Of a stretch of DNA of 7,493 bases, positions 1-6,259 are shown one piece after another. Below the pieces are notes generated by a model, which made no database searches, had not been told where the DNA came from, and was given only the letters and a program-made list of their open reading frames with translations. Each line of letters starts with the position of its first letter. Positions within the stretch are counted from its first letter, which is position 1. The translations under genes were made by a program, and so were the position numbers. This stretch comes from JAAFIP01 sp043777795 (GTDB taxonomy: Bacteria; Pseudomonadota; Gammaproteobacteria; Burkholderiales; Burkholderiaceae_C): positions 1 to 7,493 of the forward strand of contig JAYWHJ010000262.1 of the NCBI GenBank assembly GCA_043777795.1, in the 5' to 3' direction.

Positions 1-1
1 G

Positions 2-343
2 CAGCTCGAAGAGCTGCTACACCCTGAATTTTTTGAAATTGGCCGCGCTGGCACTTCCTACCACCGCAGCGACGTCATCCAACATTTGCTTGACCAAAAC
101 GACGGTGCGACCATTTGGGCGCAAGATTTTGCCCTGTCCATGCCCGCCTACAGCGTCGCCCTGTTGGTGTACAAATCGGCCCATCTCGGCGCTGATGGCG
201 AGCTAAGCATGCATGCCCAGCGCTCCTCCATGTGGCAATACGATGAACTGGGCTGGCAACTGCGCTTTCACCAAGGTACTCCCACCGCTGCGTTCGTAAA
301 AAACGAAACCACCGCAGCGTCAACCCTGTGCGAAGTGTCTTAG
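2..343 (+). CDS. DUF4440/NTF2-like protein, 5' truncated by the window
   Basis: The frame is open from the first bases of the window to a TAG at 341-343, giving about 113 residues of a protein whose N-terminus lies outside. Visible signatures are LHPEFFEIGRAG near the start, an RSSMW stretch and the C-terminal WQLRFHQGTP. This pattern is typical of DUF4440/SnoaL-like proteins with the NTF2 cone fold, where the strands after RSS and WQLRFHQ form the sheet lining the pocket. Many such proteins have no known substrate, and no catalytic role can be read here. A TTG at 86 could be mistaken for the start, but similarity to the family clearly extends upstream of it. The gene ends 3 bases before the next ATG, so it is probably cotranscribed with the DUF58-tgpA-mltB run. 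The family call is from motif recall, without a search. Confidence 0.7.
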   Translation, partial: QLEELLHPEFFEIGRAGTSYHRSDVIQHLLDQNDGATIWAQDFALSMPAYSVALLVYKSAHLGADGELSMHAQRSSMWQYDELGWQLRFHQGTPTAAFVKNETTAASTLCEVS

Positions 344-346
344 CCC

Positions 347-1312
347 ATGGCTATTGGCTGGGCACGCAAACGCTTTCGCCAATGGTGGCAGAGCAAGCTG
401 CCGCTGACCGACACTCTGCTGCTAACCCAGCGTAACGTCTATATTTTGCCCACCCGCGCCGGTTGGATGCTGGCTTTGACGCTGCTGGTGCTGCTGGTAG
501 CGTCCATCAACTACCAGCTTAATTTAGGCTACCTGCTGACCTTCATGCTCGCCGGTGCCGCTGTAGTGGGCATGCATGTGTGCCACGGCAATCTGCGCGG
601 AATTACGATGCATTTAATCGCGCCATCTGCCCAATATGCAGGCGCTACTGCCCAGTTTGACATTCGCCTGAGCCATGAGCGCAGCGCAGCCCGCCCCAGC
701 ATCGGACTGAGCCTGCTGGATGCCAAGCATTGGTCTTGGACCGATGTGCAATCCCAGGGCAGCGCCGTGGTGCAAGTGGGCTTTACGCCCGCCAAACGCG
801 GCCTGCACCGCCTGCCCGATTTGACAGCAGAGACGCGCTTTCCGCTAGGTACCTTTCGTGTATGGACGGTGTGGCGGCCCAAAGCCGAGGTGCTGGTGTA
901 CCCCGCGCCCGAGGCATTGCCCCCGCCTTTGCCAGCGGGAGAGCCGCGCACCGGCGGTGGTGTGGCCACCCAAGCGCAAAACTCAGGCGAATTTGACGGT
1001 GTACGCGGTTACCGGCGTGGTGACCCCATGAAGCTGGTGGTATGGAAAAAAGTAGCCCAAGCAGTAGCGCGCGGCAGCGACGAGCTCGTCAGCCGCGACA
1101 CCCAGCAAGCCCAGCGCTACGAGCTGTGGCTAGACTACGCCACCTGCGGCCATTTAGACGTTGAACACAAGCTCAGCCGCCTCACCGCCTGGGTGCTGGC
1201 AGCGGACAAACTGGGCTCAAGTTTTGGCCTGCGGCTGCCGGGGCGCGAAATCAAACCAGCCACCGGCGAGGCCCATAAACGGCAGTGCCTGGAGGCGCTG
1301 GCATTATGCTGA
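347..1312 (+). CDS. DUF58 domain membrane-anchored protein
   Basis: A 321-residue protein. The N-terminus has the usual DUF58 opening (RNVYILPTRAG at about residues 29-39), followed by two closely spaced membrane helices at about 37-55 and 60-78, so the bulk of the protein is a soluble domain after the helices. The hallmark DUF58 motif is present at 214-227 (GEFDGVRGYRRGDP) followed by W233 and K234-K235, corresponding to the family's EFxxxRxYxxGDxxxxIxW pattern. Such proteins are commonly encoded between a MoxR AAA+ ATPase and a TgpA-like transglutaminase. By analogy they are thought to work with the ATPase in assembly or regulation of an envelope complex, but no biochemical activity is established for this branch. 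ATG 347 is chosen because it lies 3 bases after the preceding stop and keeps the complete N-terminal motif. The stop is 7 bases before the tgpA start, indicating an operon. Confidence 0.9.
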   Translation: MAIGWARKRFRQWWQSKLPLTDTLLLTQRNVYILPTRAGWMLALTLLVLLVASINYQLNLGYLLTFMLAGAAVVGMHVCHGNLRGITMHLIAPSAQYAGATAQFDIRLSHERSAARPSIGLSLLDAKHWSWTDVQSQGSAVVQVGFTPAKRGLHRLPDLTAETRFPLGTFRVWTVWRPKAEVLVYPAPEALPPPLPAGEPRTGGGVATQAQNSGEFDGVRGYRRGDPMKLVVWKKVAQAVARGSDELVSRDTQQAQRYELWLDYATCGHLDVEHKLSRLTAWVLAADKLGSSFGLRLPGREIKPATGEAHKRQCLEALALC

Positions 1313-1319
1313 ACTGCCC

Positions 1320-3359
1320 ATGCTAGACAAACTCCAGCACCTCCCCCGCGACGCCCGCGACACGCTGTTTTTGCTGTGCGTGATTGCCTGGGTGATTGGT
1401 CCGCAAGTGGGCCATTTGCCTTGGTGGTGCAGCACTTTGGCCGCTGGCGTGCTGCTCTGGCGCGGCAAGCTGGCTTGGGACAGCGCGCCTTTGCCGTCAG
1501 TTTGGTGGCGCATCGGCCTGCTGGCGATTACCATCGGCGCGACCTTGTTCACGCACAAAACTCTGCTGGGGCGCGATGCTGGCGTCACCCTCACCGTCGT
1601 ATTACTGTGCTTAAAAACGCTGGAGCTGCGCGCGCGGCGCGATGCGTTTGTGGTGTTCTTCCTTGGCTTTTTCGCCATGCTGACCAACTTTTTCTTCTCC
1701 CAGTCCTTGCTCACTGCCGCCGCCATGTTGGTCGCGCTGATGGGACTTTTGACGGCGCTTGTCAACGCCCATATGCAGGTCGGCAAGCCCCCCCTAGTGC
1801 AATCGGCCAGGGTGGCGGGCAAGATGGTACTGCTGGGAGCGCCCATCATGGCCCTGTTGTTTATGCTCTTCCCGCGCCTGGCGCCGCTGTGGGGTATCCC
1901 CAGTGACGGTATGACCGGGCGCACTGGCTTGTCCTCCAGCATGCAGGTGGGCACCATTGCGTCGCTGGCGCTAGACGACTCCATCGCCATGCGAATCAAG
2001 TTTGAAGGCACACCGCCTGCACAGAGCGACATGTATTTTCGCGGGCCGGTGTTTTCCAGCTTTAACGGCAAAGAGTGGCTGCCCGGCACGTCGCAGTTTT
2101 CCAGCCGCTTTACCGCGCCTGCCAAGCTGCAAACCCTCAGCCCCCCCATCAAATACCAGGTCACTCTAGAGCAAAGCAACCGCCCGTGGATTTTGGTGCT
2201 GGACGCTGCGCTAGAGAAACCCATCGTCCCAGGCCATGAGCTGGTGATGACCAACGAGCTATTGTGGGTAAGTAGCAGACCCGTCACTGACCTGCTGCGC
2301 TACAGCGCGCAAAGCAGTGTAGATTTTCGCCACGGCCCGACTACGCAGGTATTGGGTTTGCAAGACTTTATTGACTTGCCCCCCAGCTTTAACCCGCGCA
2401 CTTTGCAGCTGGCCGCCGACATCCGCCGTGACCCGCGCTTTGCCCAGGCAGATGCCAGCGTGCTGGTGCCCGAGGTGATGCGCCGCCTGCGCACTGGCGG
2501 CTACATTTATACCCTGGAGCCCGGTGTGTACGGGCGCGACACCGCAGACGAGTTTTGGTTCGATAAAAAAGAGGGCTTTTGCGAGCATATAGCGTCCAGC
2601 TTTGTCATCCTCATGCGTGCACTCGATATACCCGCCCGCATCGTCACCGGTTACCAGGGTGGCGAGCTCAATTCCGTGGACGGTTTTTGGACCGTGCGCC
2701 AAAGTGATGCCCACGCCTGGACCGAGGTATGGTATGCCGGTCGCGGCTGGCTGCGGGTGGACCCCACCAGCGCGGTGTCGCCCGGACGTATTGGGCAGTT
2801 TCAGCGCCTGGCAGCGCGCCAGGGCGTGGTGGCCAGCGCCTTTGGTACGGTGCTCAGCCGATCCACGGCAGCCCAGCTGCGCGCAGCGTGGGAGGCAGTC
2901 AACAACAGCTGGAACCAATGGGTGCTGAACTACAGCCAAAGCAGGCAACTTGACCTGCTCAAAAACATCGGCTTTAGCTCACCCAGCTGGCGAGACCTAA
3001 GCTATGTGCTGCTTGGCATCATCGTCTGCGTGAGTTTGATCGGCGCCGCGTGGACGCTGTACACACGCCACCAGCACGACCCTTGGCTGCGCCTGTTGCA
3101 CGCCGCCCGCAAGCGCCTGAGAGCAGCCGGCGTACCTAGCGACGACGCCACCCCCCCACGCGAGCTGGCCCAGCGCGCCTGCGCCCACTGGGGCCCCACC
3201 CACCCAAGCACACACCACGAGGCCGCCAGTGCCCTGCACGACTGGCTCCTACGCCTGGAGGCCTTGCGTTACGCCCCCCCACACAAGCAGGCCGTCACAT
3301 TGGCTACACTGCGTGCACAGTTTGCCCAATTGCCCGCCCTGCCTGTGCCTTCCAAATAA
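1320..3359 (+). CDS. tgpA: TgpA-like transmembrane transglutaminase (DUF3488-transglutaminase)
   Basis: From ATG 1320 the product is 679 residues. The first about 190 residues form a DUF3488 region of several hydrophobic helices. A large periplasmic segment follows, then a transglutaminase core, one helix at about 560-582 and a C-terminal tail that resembles DUF4129. The catalytic triad is visible: C421 in EGFCEHIASSF, H465 in SDAHAWTEVW and D481 in WLRVDPTSA. Pseudomonas aeruginosa TgpA, the family namesake, is reported as important for viability; the substrate is not settled, though a role in envelope or peptidoglycan-linked chemistry is inferred. The frame is open upstream to 1161, but that part overlaps the DUF58 gene and does not look like the family. 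Residues MLDKLQHLPRDARDTLF fit the usual start. A GGAGG at 1291-1295 lies too far upstream to serve ATG 1320 directly, so translational coupling to the DUF58 gene is likely. All key residues are intact. Confidence 0.9.
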   Translation: MLDKLQHLPRDARDTLFLLCVIAWVIGPQVGHLPWWCSTLAAGVLLWRGKLAWDSAPLPSVWWRIGLLAITIGATLFTHKTLLGRDAGVTLTVVLLCLKTLELRARRDAFVVFFLGFFAMLTNFFFSQSLLTAAAMLVALMGLLTALVNAHMQVGKPPLVQSARVAGKMVLLGAPIMALLFMLFPRLAPLWGIPSDGMTGRTGLSSSMQVGTIASLALDDSIAMRIKFEGTPPAQSDMYFRGPVFSSFNGKEWLPGTSQFSSRFTAPAKLQTLSPPIKYQVTLEQSNRPWILVLDAALEKPIVPGHELVMTNELLWVSSRPVTDLLRYSAQSSVDFRHGPTTQVLGLQDFIDLPPSFNPRTLQLAADIRRDPRFAQADASVLVPEVMRRLRTGGYIYTLEPGVYGRDTADEFWFDKKEGFCEHIASSFVILMRALDIPARIVTGYQGGELNSVDGFWTVRQSDAHAWTEVWYAGRGWLRVDPTSAVSPGRIGQFQRLAARQGVVASAFGTVLSRSTAAQLRAAWEAVNNSWNQWVLNYSQSRQLDLLKNIGFSSPSWRDLSYVLLGIIVCVSLIGAAWTLYTRHQHDPWLRLLHAARKRLRAAGVPSDDATPPRELAQRACAHWGPTHPSTHHEAASALHDWLLRLEALRYAPPHKQAVTLATLRAQFAQLPALPVPSK

Positions 3360-3378
3360 CCCATCAAGCGATTTTCAA

Positions 3379-4524
3379 GTGACCCCATTTACCCCCTTGA
3401 GCCGGTTGCGTGCATTTTTATCGCGCGCTTTGCCTTTCCACATAGCGCCACTCCCCGCTCTATGTTTGATAGCATCTTGCGCCCTATTTCCCAGCGCCAA
3501 TGCCCAAAATCCTGCTAAGAAATCTGTGACCTCCCCTGTGAGTCGCGCGCAACCGGCAGGCGAAGCTTATGCCAGCCGCGAAGCGGCTATGTTGTTTGCC
3601 GACGATCTGGCCGAGCGGCGCAACCTGGACCGCGAGTGGGTGCGCCAAGCCATTGGCCAGTCCCACTTTATCCCCACTGTGCAGCGCCTCATGCGCCCGG
3701 CCAGCACCACCTTTGTCAAGAACTGGCGCGTCTACCGCAGCCGCTTTATCGACCCCGTGCGCATTGCAGCCGGTGCGCGCTTTTGGCGCGACAACGCTGC
3801 CACTCTGGAGCGCGCCGAGCTTGAGTTTGGCGTACCCGCAGAAATCATCGTTGGCATCATCGGCGTAGAAACCATCTACGGCCGCGACATGGGTACCTTC
3901 CGCGTCATCGACGCGCTGGCTACCTTGGCCTTTGACTTCCCCAAAACCGAGAAGCGCGACCGTACCCAGTTTTTCAAAGATGAGCTGGAACAACTGCTCA
4001 CCCTGGCTAACCGCACCAACATTGACCCCTTAAGCCTGCGCGGCAGCTATGCCGGTGCCATGGGCTTGGGCCAGTTCATGCCCAGCAGTTGGACCAAATA
4101 CGCTATCGATTTTGACGGCGACAGCAAGATAGACCTTTTCAAAAGCCCCGCCGACGCTATCGGTTCGGTCGCAAACTACTTCAAGGCCTTCAACTGGAAA
4201 CCTGGTCTGCCCACACATTACCCGGTGAGTTTTGACCCTGCGCGCCTGAACAAAGACACCCTGCTAGGCCCCGACATACTGCCCTCCTTCACAGTAGAGC
4301 GCTTTACGCAGCTGGGTGCAGTGCTGCAAGGCGAAGCGCTTTCGCACCCGGGCCCGCTGGCCTTGGTAGAGCTACAAAACGGCAGCGACGGCGCGCCCCA
4401 GTACATTGCAGGCACCGACAATTTTTACGCCATCACCCGCTACAACTGGAGCAGCTACTACGCCCTGAGCGTAATCGAGCTGGGGGCCGAGGTGAAGGCG
4501 GTGGTGCAGCGGGGCGCGCGGTAG
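3379..4524 (+). CDS. mltB: Lytic murein transglycosylase B (exported)
   Basis: The product cleaves the MurNAc-GlcNAc bond of peptidoglycan with formation of 1,6-anhydroMurNAc, in the periplasm. With GTG 3379 it is 381 residues, a usual length for the family. A hydrophobic signal segment (ALCLIASCALFPSANA, cleavage near the final ANA) precedes the mature protein. The MltB motif GVETIYGRDMG holds the catalytic glutamate E164 (codon 3868-3870), followed by DALATLAFDFP and SYAGAMGLGQFMPSSW, all characteristic of SLT family 3. A C in the signal region is not in a convincing lipobox (IASC), although a lipoprotein form cannot be fully excluded. The open frame runs back to an ATG at 3229 inside tgpA, but the extra 50 residues are antisense-like tgpA sequence, so I prefer GTG 3379. 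TTG 3397 is an alternative. No clear Shine-Dalgarno is seen. It follows tgpA by 19 bases, as the last gene of the operon. Confidence 0.9.
   Translation: MTPFTPLSRLRAFLSRALPFHIAPLPALCLIASCALFPSANAQNPAKKSVTSPVSRAQPAGEAYASREAAMLFADDLAERRNLDREWVRQAIGQSHFIPTVQRLMRPASTTFVKNWRVYRSRFIDPVRIAAGARFWRDNAATLERAELEFGVPAEIIVGIIGVETIYGRDMGTFRVIDALATLAFDFPKTEKRDRTQFFKDELEQLLTLANRTNIDPLSLRGSYAGAMGLGQFMPSSWTKYAIDFDGDSKIDLFKSPADAIGSVANYFKAFNWKPGLPTHYPVSFDPARLNKDTLLGPDILPSFTVERFTQLGAVLQGEALSHPGPLALVELQNGSDGAPQYIAGTDNFYAITRYNWSSYYALSVIELGAEVKAVVQRGAR
3450..3500. repeat. Possible repeat-derived segment inside the mltB signal region
   Basis: Within the signal-peptide coding part of mltB, TTTGATAGCATCTTGCGCC is followed after an AT-containing spacer by CAGCGCCAA. 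This is the same order of elements (GATAGC, CTTGCGC, loop, GCGC) as the Comamonadaceae intergenic repeat proposed at 4582-4637. It may be a repeat copy that has become part of the poorly constrained leader, or chance similarity. Confidence 0.25.
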
Positions 4525-4540
4525 GGCTGTGCCCCTTTGA
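4511..4540 (+). terminator. Possible weak terminator after mltB
   Basis: At the mltB stop codon there is a short hairpin GGGC-TGT-GCCC (4524-4534) followed by CTTTG. A wider alternative pairs GGGGC 4511-4515 with GCCCC 4531-4535. The T run is only three bases, so intrinsic termination would be weak. It is suggested mainly by position, between the plus-strand operon and the convergent minus-strand genes. Confidence 0.3.
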
Positions 4541-4581
4541 TGGAAACTGACGCGCTGGCTTGATGTGTTCTTGGTTACACA

Positions 4582-4637
4582 GAAACTATCAAAACAATAG
4601 CTGCCACCGCAGTATTTTATTGCGCCAGAGGGCGAAA
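4582..4637. repeat. Interspersed intergenic repeat of Comamonadaceae type (putative)
   Basis: The segment reads CTATCAAAACAATAGCTGCC, then CCGCAGTATTTTATTGCGCC, then AGAGGGCGAAA. It contains a small inverted repeat (CTATCAAAACAATAG) and a GCA/TGC-bounded AT-rich loop. I recall very similar elements (an ATAGCT core, a GC-rich hairpin with an AT loop, then AGAGGC) scattered between genes in Rhodoferax, Acidovorax and Polaromonas-like genomes. Only one copy is clear in this window, so repetition is inference. It fills most of the 152-base gap between the convergent mltB and GNAT genes; the rest of that gap holds no gene I can see. Confidence 0.45.
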
Positions 4638-4676
4638 CACCTTCAAACGCAGTGCCTCAACGCGCTTCACCAGGCA

Positions 4677-5168
4677 TCAGGCCCCGCTCACTTGGTGCGC
4701 AAGGCGCTTTCCCATAAAGACACTCAGCGGATGGTCTGGATACGCCCCAAACGGCCCGCGCTGTGCGTACCCGTGCTTGCTGTAGAAAGCCAGCGCTTCG
4801 GGTTGGTATGGCCCGGTTTCCAACAGAAGCTCCTCGCACCCTGCCCCGAGCGATGCCGCCTCCAGTGCACCCAATACGCTACTCGCCACGCCCTGGCCAC
4901 GGTTTTGTGGGCTTACATACATGCGTTTGAGCTCACCAGCAGAGCCAGTGATTACCACCGCACCGCAACCCACAGCCGCCCCTTCGCCATCTCGCCCGAC
5001 CATGAATATCACATTCGATTTCTTGAGCGATGCCAGGTCCAGCGCATACCGCGCCTCAGCCGGATACAACGTGTCTTGGTACGCATCCAAGTCGGCAATC
5101 AGCGCAATGACTTGGGGTTGGTCAGGAGATTCTTGCGATACGTGCACACGAAGTTTTCTGAGGTTCAT
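4677..5168 (-). CDS. GNAT family N-acetyltransferase
   Basis: A complete 163-residue single-domain acetyltransferase that would transfer an acetyl group from acetyl-CoA to an unknown amine substrate in the cytoplasm. The acetyl-CoA binding motif A is clear: ELKRMYVSPQNRGQGVASS with the QNRGQG loop at 88-93. VGCGAVVI (66-73) forms the preceding strand. LETGPYQPEALAFYSKHGY (116-134) is motif B, and the end GPFGAYPDHPLSVFMGKRL matches a common PhnO/YitI-like subgroup of small GNATs. The start ATG 5168 overlaps the stop of the upstream YjbR-family gene in an ATGA arrangement, so the two are translationally coupled and probably moved as a unit. A stem-loop lies across the stop codon. The plus-strand open frame over this region is a shadow. 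Substrate is not predictable. Confidence 0.9.
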   Translation of the reverse strand: MNLRKLRVHVSQESPDQPQVIALIADLDAYQDTLYPAEARYALDLASLKKSNVIFMVGRDGEGAAVGCGAVVITGSAGELKRMYVSPQNRGQGVASSVLGALEAASLGAGCEELLLETGPYQPEALAFYSKHGYAQRGPFGAYPDHPLSVFMGKRLAHQVSGA

Positions 5169-5491
5169 TTTTTCGGGCCTGCATCTTTTGCAACGCGAGC
5201 ATCGTAGGCGTCCATTACTAAAGATTTCACTACGCTTGCCTTTGCCGCTTTCAAACTGACTCGCAACCCAACCACTTTACCACCCCAGAGTAACTTCTCT
5301 ATAAATTCTGAGTAAAGCGCTAACGCGACTTCACGCGCCTGTTCATCAACGAACACATGAAGGAACTCTTCGCCTGGGGGAATGGTGACGAATATTTTTC
5401 CTCGCACGCGAAATGACGAAAAGTGGTGGTGCGGTTCTTCCGTGACGGCTTCAAGTGAGAGCGCAAACTTTCGGATCGGATCAATCTTCAT
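5165..5491 (-). CDS. MmcQ/YjbR family protein (DUF419)
   Basis: A 108-residue protein with the MmcQ/YjbR signature: an N-terminal FALSLEAVTEEPHHHFSSFRV stretch in two parts (FALSLEAVTEEP, then FSSFRVRGKIFVTIPP), then HVFVDEQAREVALALY and a basic C-terminal helix after KVVGLRVSL. Members fold like CyaY and are labelled DNA-binding-like proteins; their cellular role is largely unknown, so no function is assigned. Start ATG 5491 gives the normal family N-terminus; no strong Shine-Dalgarno is visible before it. The stop overlaps the ATG of the GNAT gene (TCAT on the plus strand at 5165-5168), so these two form a two-gene unit. YjbR-like proteins next to acetyltransferases are plausible passengers of accessory DNA. 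Confidence 0.85.
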   Translation of the reverse strand: MKIDPIRKFALSLEAVTEEPHHHFSSFRVRGKIFVTIPPGEEFLHVFVDEQAREVALALYSEFIEKLLWGGKVVGLRVSLKAAKASVVKSLVMDAYDARVAKDAGPKK

Positions 5492-5533
5492 GGTCTATTT
5501 TGACACTAGGGATGAAGGAAGGCCAGGTCTACG

Positions 5534-5602
5534 CTAAGTGTTGGTTCCGACTTGGTGGTCGATCAGGACGACGGCAGTATCGTTGAAATTGAAGAGTTTT
5601 AT
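5534..5602 (-). pseudogene. Relic of YcaC-like isochorismatase family hydrolase (N-terminal fragment)
   Basis: Minus-strand translation from 5602 gives IKLFNFNDTAVVLIDHQVGT followed by NT and TAG (5534-5536). The DTAVVLIDHQVGT stretch is the first beta-strand and catalytic-Asp segment of cysteine hydrolases of the isochorismatase/YcaC family, which are normally about 180-230 residues. Here only about 22 residues remain. There is an AGGA-like sequence upstream (AAAGGACAACAGG), but where ATG would be expected the codon is ATA, and the next codons after VGTNT do not continue the family. So both the start and about 90% of the gene appear lost. The antisense frame is also open here, but lacks a credible start. 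Confidence 0.6.
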
Positions 5603-5652
5603 CCTGTTGTCCTTTTGGTGAAAAAAGCGCTGACTGAGAAGTAGCGGTTCGG

Positions 5653-5680
5653 GCAGCTTGCTTATGATGCCAAGTGCTGC
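5653..5680 (-). other. Bulged hairpin just after the deaminase-like gene
   Basis: Eight bases past the stop of the deaminase-like gene the minus strand forms GCAG-CA-CTTG...CAAGCTGC, a stem of two 4-bp arms with a two-base bulge on one side. There is no T run after it, so a Rho-independent terminator is unlikely. It could be an RNA-stabilising 3' hairpin or an eroded recombination site, since one-sided bulges are typical of attC folds, but no intact right-hand core site follows. The remaining intergenic bases between the two flanking genes hold only the hydrolase relic at 5534-5602. Confidence 0.3.
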
Positions 5681-5687
5681 ACAAAGC

Positions 5688-6158
5688 CTAGCGTTTGGGC
5701 TGAGCCGCCCCTGCAGGCATGGCGGGTGCGCCGGCGTCTGTGAGCGAGGGCCCGAAGTACATGCGGCTGACTCCTGCACGCGCTGCTGCTGCCTCGCACA
5801 GACTGCACGGCCGCGACGTGGAGTACAGAATGGCGCCGAGGAGATTGTCTCGGCCGAGCTTTCGCTGCGCATCGCGAATAGCCTCGCGCTCAGCATGGGC
5901 GTCAGGATTCTGGTCTTTGATGACCCGACTCGGCCCCTCTCCCACGAGTGCGCCATGGAGTACAAGCACCGCTCCGTAGGATTGATCACCCCATGACTCG
6001 GCAAGACGCTTCATCTCTGCAGCCGCCTCGTACCACCGCCGCTCCGGCTCCATCTTGTTGCTCTGCGCCTGGGCACCGGAGTTGAACGCGCCAAAAATCA
6101 GTGCTAGCGCTGCGGCGAGTGCGGTTCTGCGGTTTCGATTCAGCAATGCGACGGGCAT
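5688..6158 (-). CDS. Exported CMP/dCMP-deaminase-fold protein
   Basis: A complete 156-residue protein with the zinc site of the cytidine/deoxycytidylate deaminase superfamily: H88-A89-E90 (in NPDAHAEREAI; E90 would be the proton shuttle) and P117-C118-S-L-C121 (in STSRPCSLCEAAAARAG), followed by the usual MYFG strand. Unusually, it begins with an export signal: a basic region NRNRRTA, the hydrophobic stretch ALAAALALIFGAF and an AQA (29-31) cleavage site. The RRTAL sequence would also suit a Tat signal, which is attractive for a zinc protein folded before export. The predicted site is thus the periplasm, where free nucleotides are not the usual substrates; the true substrate is unknown. No Shine-Dalgarno is seen. 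The start gives a clean signal peptide. Confidence is high for the fold, lower for catalysis. Confidence 0.8.
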   Translation of the reverse strand: MPVALLNRNRRTALAAALALIFGAFNSGAQAQSNKMEPERRWYEAAAEMKRLAESWGDQSYGAVLVLHGALVGEGPSRVIKDQNPDAHAEREAIRDAQRKLGRDNLLGAILYSTSRPCSLCEAAAARAGVSRMYFGPSLTDAGAPAMPAGAAQPKR

Positions 6159-6176
6159 GGTGGTTTATGTGTGAAG

Positions 6177-6259
6177 GCTTAGACGCCTGACTGCGAAGGG
6201 CGACGATGGGGATGAACTGATGCAACTCATTGCACCCCATATGGAACGAGCTGTTCTGC
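6177..6259 (-). other. Degenerate attC-like hairpin between lipoprotein and deaminase genes
   Basis: On the minus strand a possible left core GCAGAAC (6259-6253, two mismatches to RYYYAAC) is followed by AGCTCGTTC, as in many attC sites. Then comes a bulged stem: ATGGGG 6206-6211 pairs with CCCCAT 6235-6240 and TGCAA 6221-6225 with TTGCA 6230-6234. The right side ends CAGGCGTCTAAGCC, close to the usual CAGGCGTTARGC but with an extra base. The lipoprotein stop codon lies inside it. It could be a decayed attC or an unrelated 3' hairpin. Confidence 0.3.

Noticed and set aside
1304..2287. Long minus-strand open frame opposite tgpA
   Set aside because: Ser/Arg-rich shadow translation typical of GC-rich coding DNA; tgpA is intact with its catalytic residues.
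4560..5207. Long plus-strand open frame opposite the GNAT and YjbR genes
   Set aside because: No recognisable domain, low-complexity composition, and both minus-strand genes have clear family motifs over the same bases.
5512..5586. Small plus-strand ORF starting at ATG 5512
   Set aside because: Only 24 codons, no ribosome site and no recognisable product.
5516..5643. Plus-strand open frame with a plausible-looking acidic C-terminus
   Set aside because: No ATG or ribosome site, and the opposite strand carries a strong isochorismatase-family signature over part of it.
5603..6004. Upstream part of the minus-strand open frame that ends in the hydrolase relic
   Set aside because: It overlaps the deaminase-like gene in another frame and has no domain; only its last 22 codons are meaningful.
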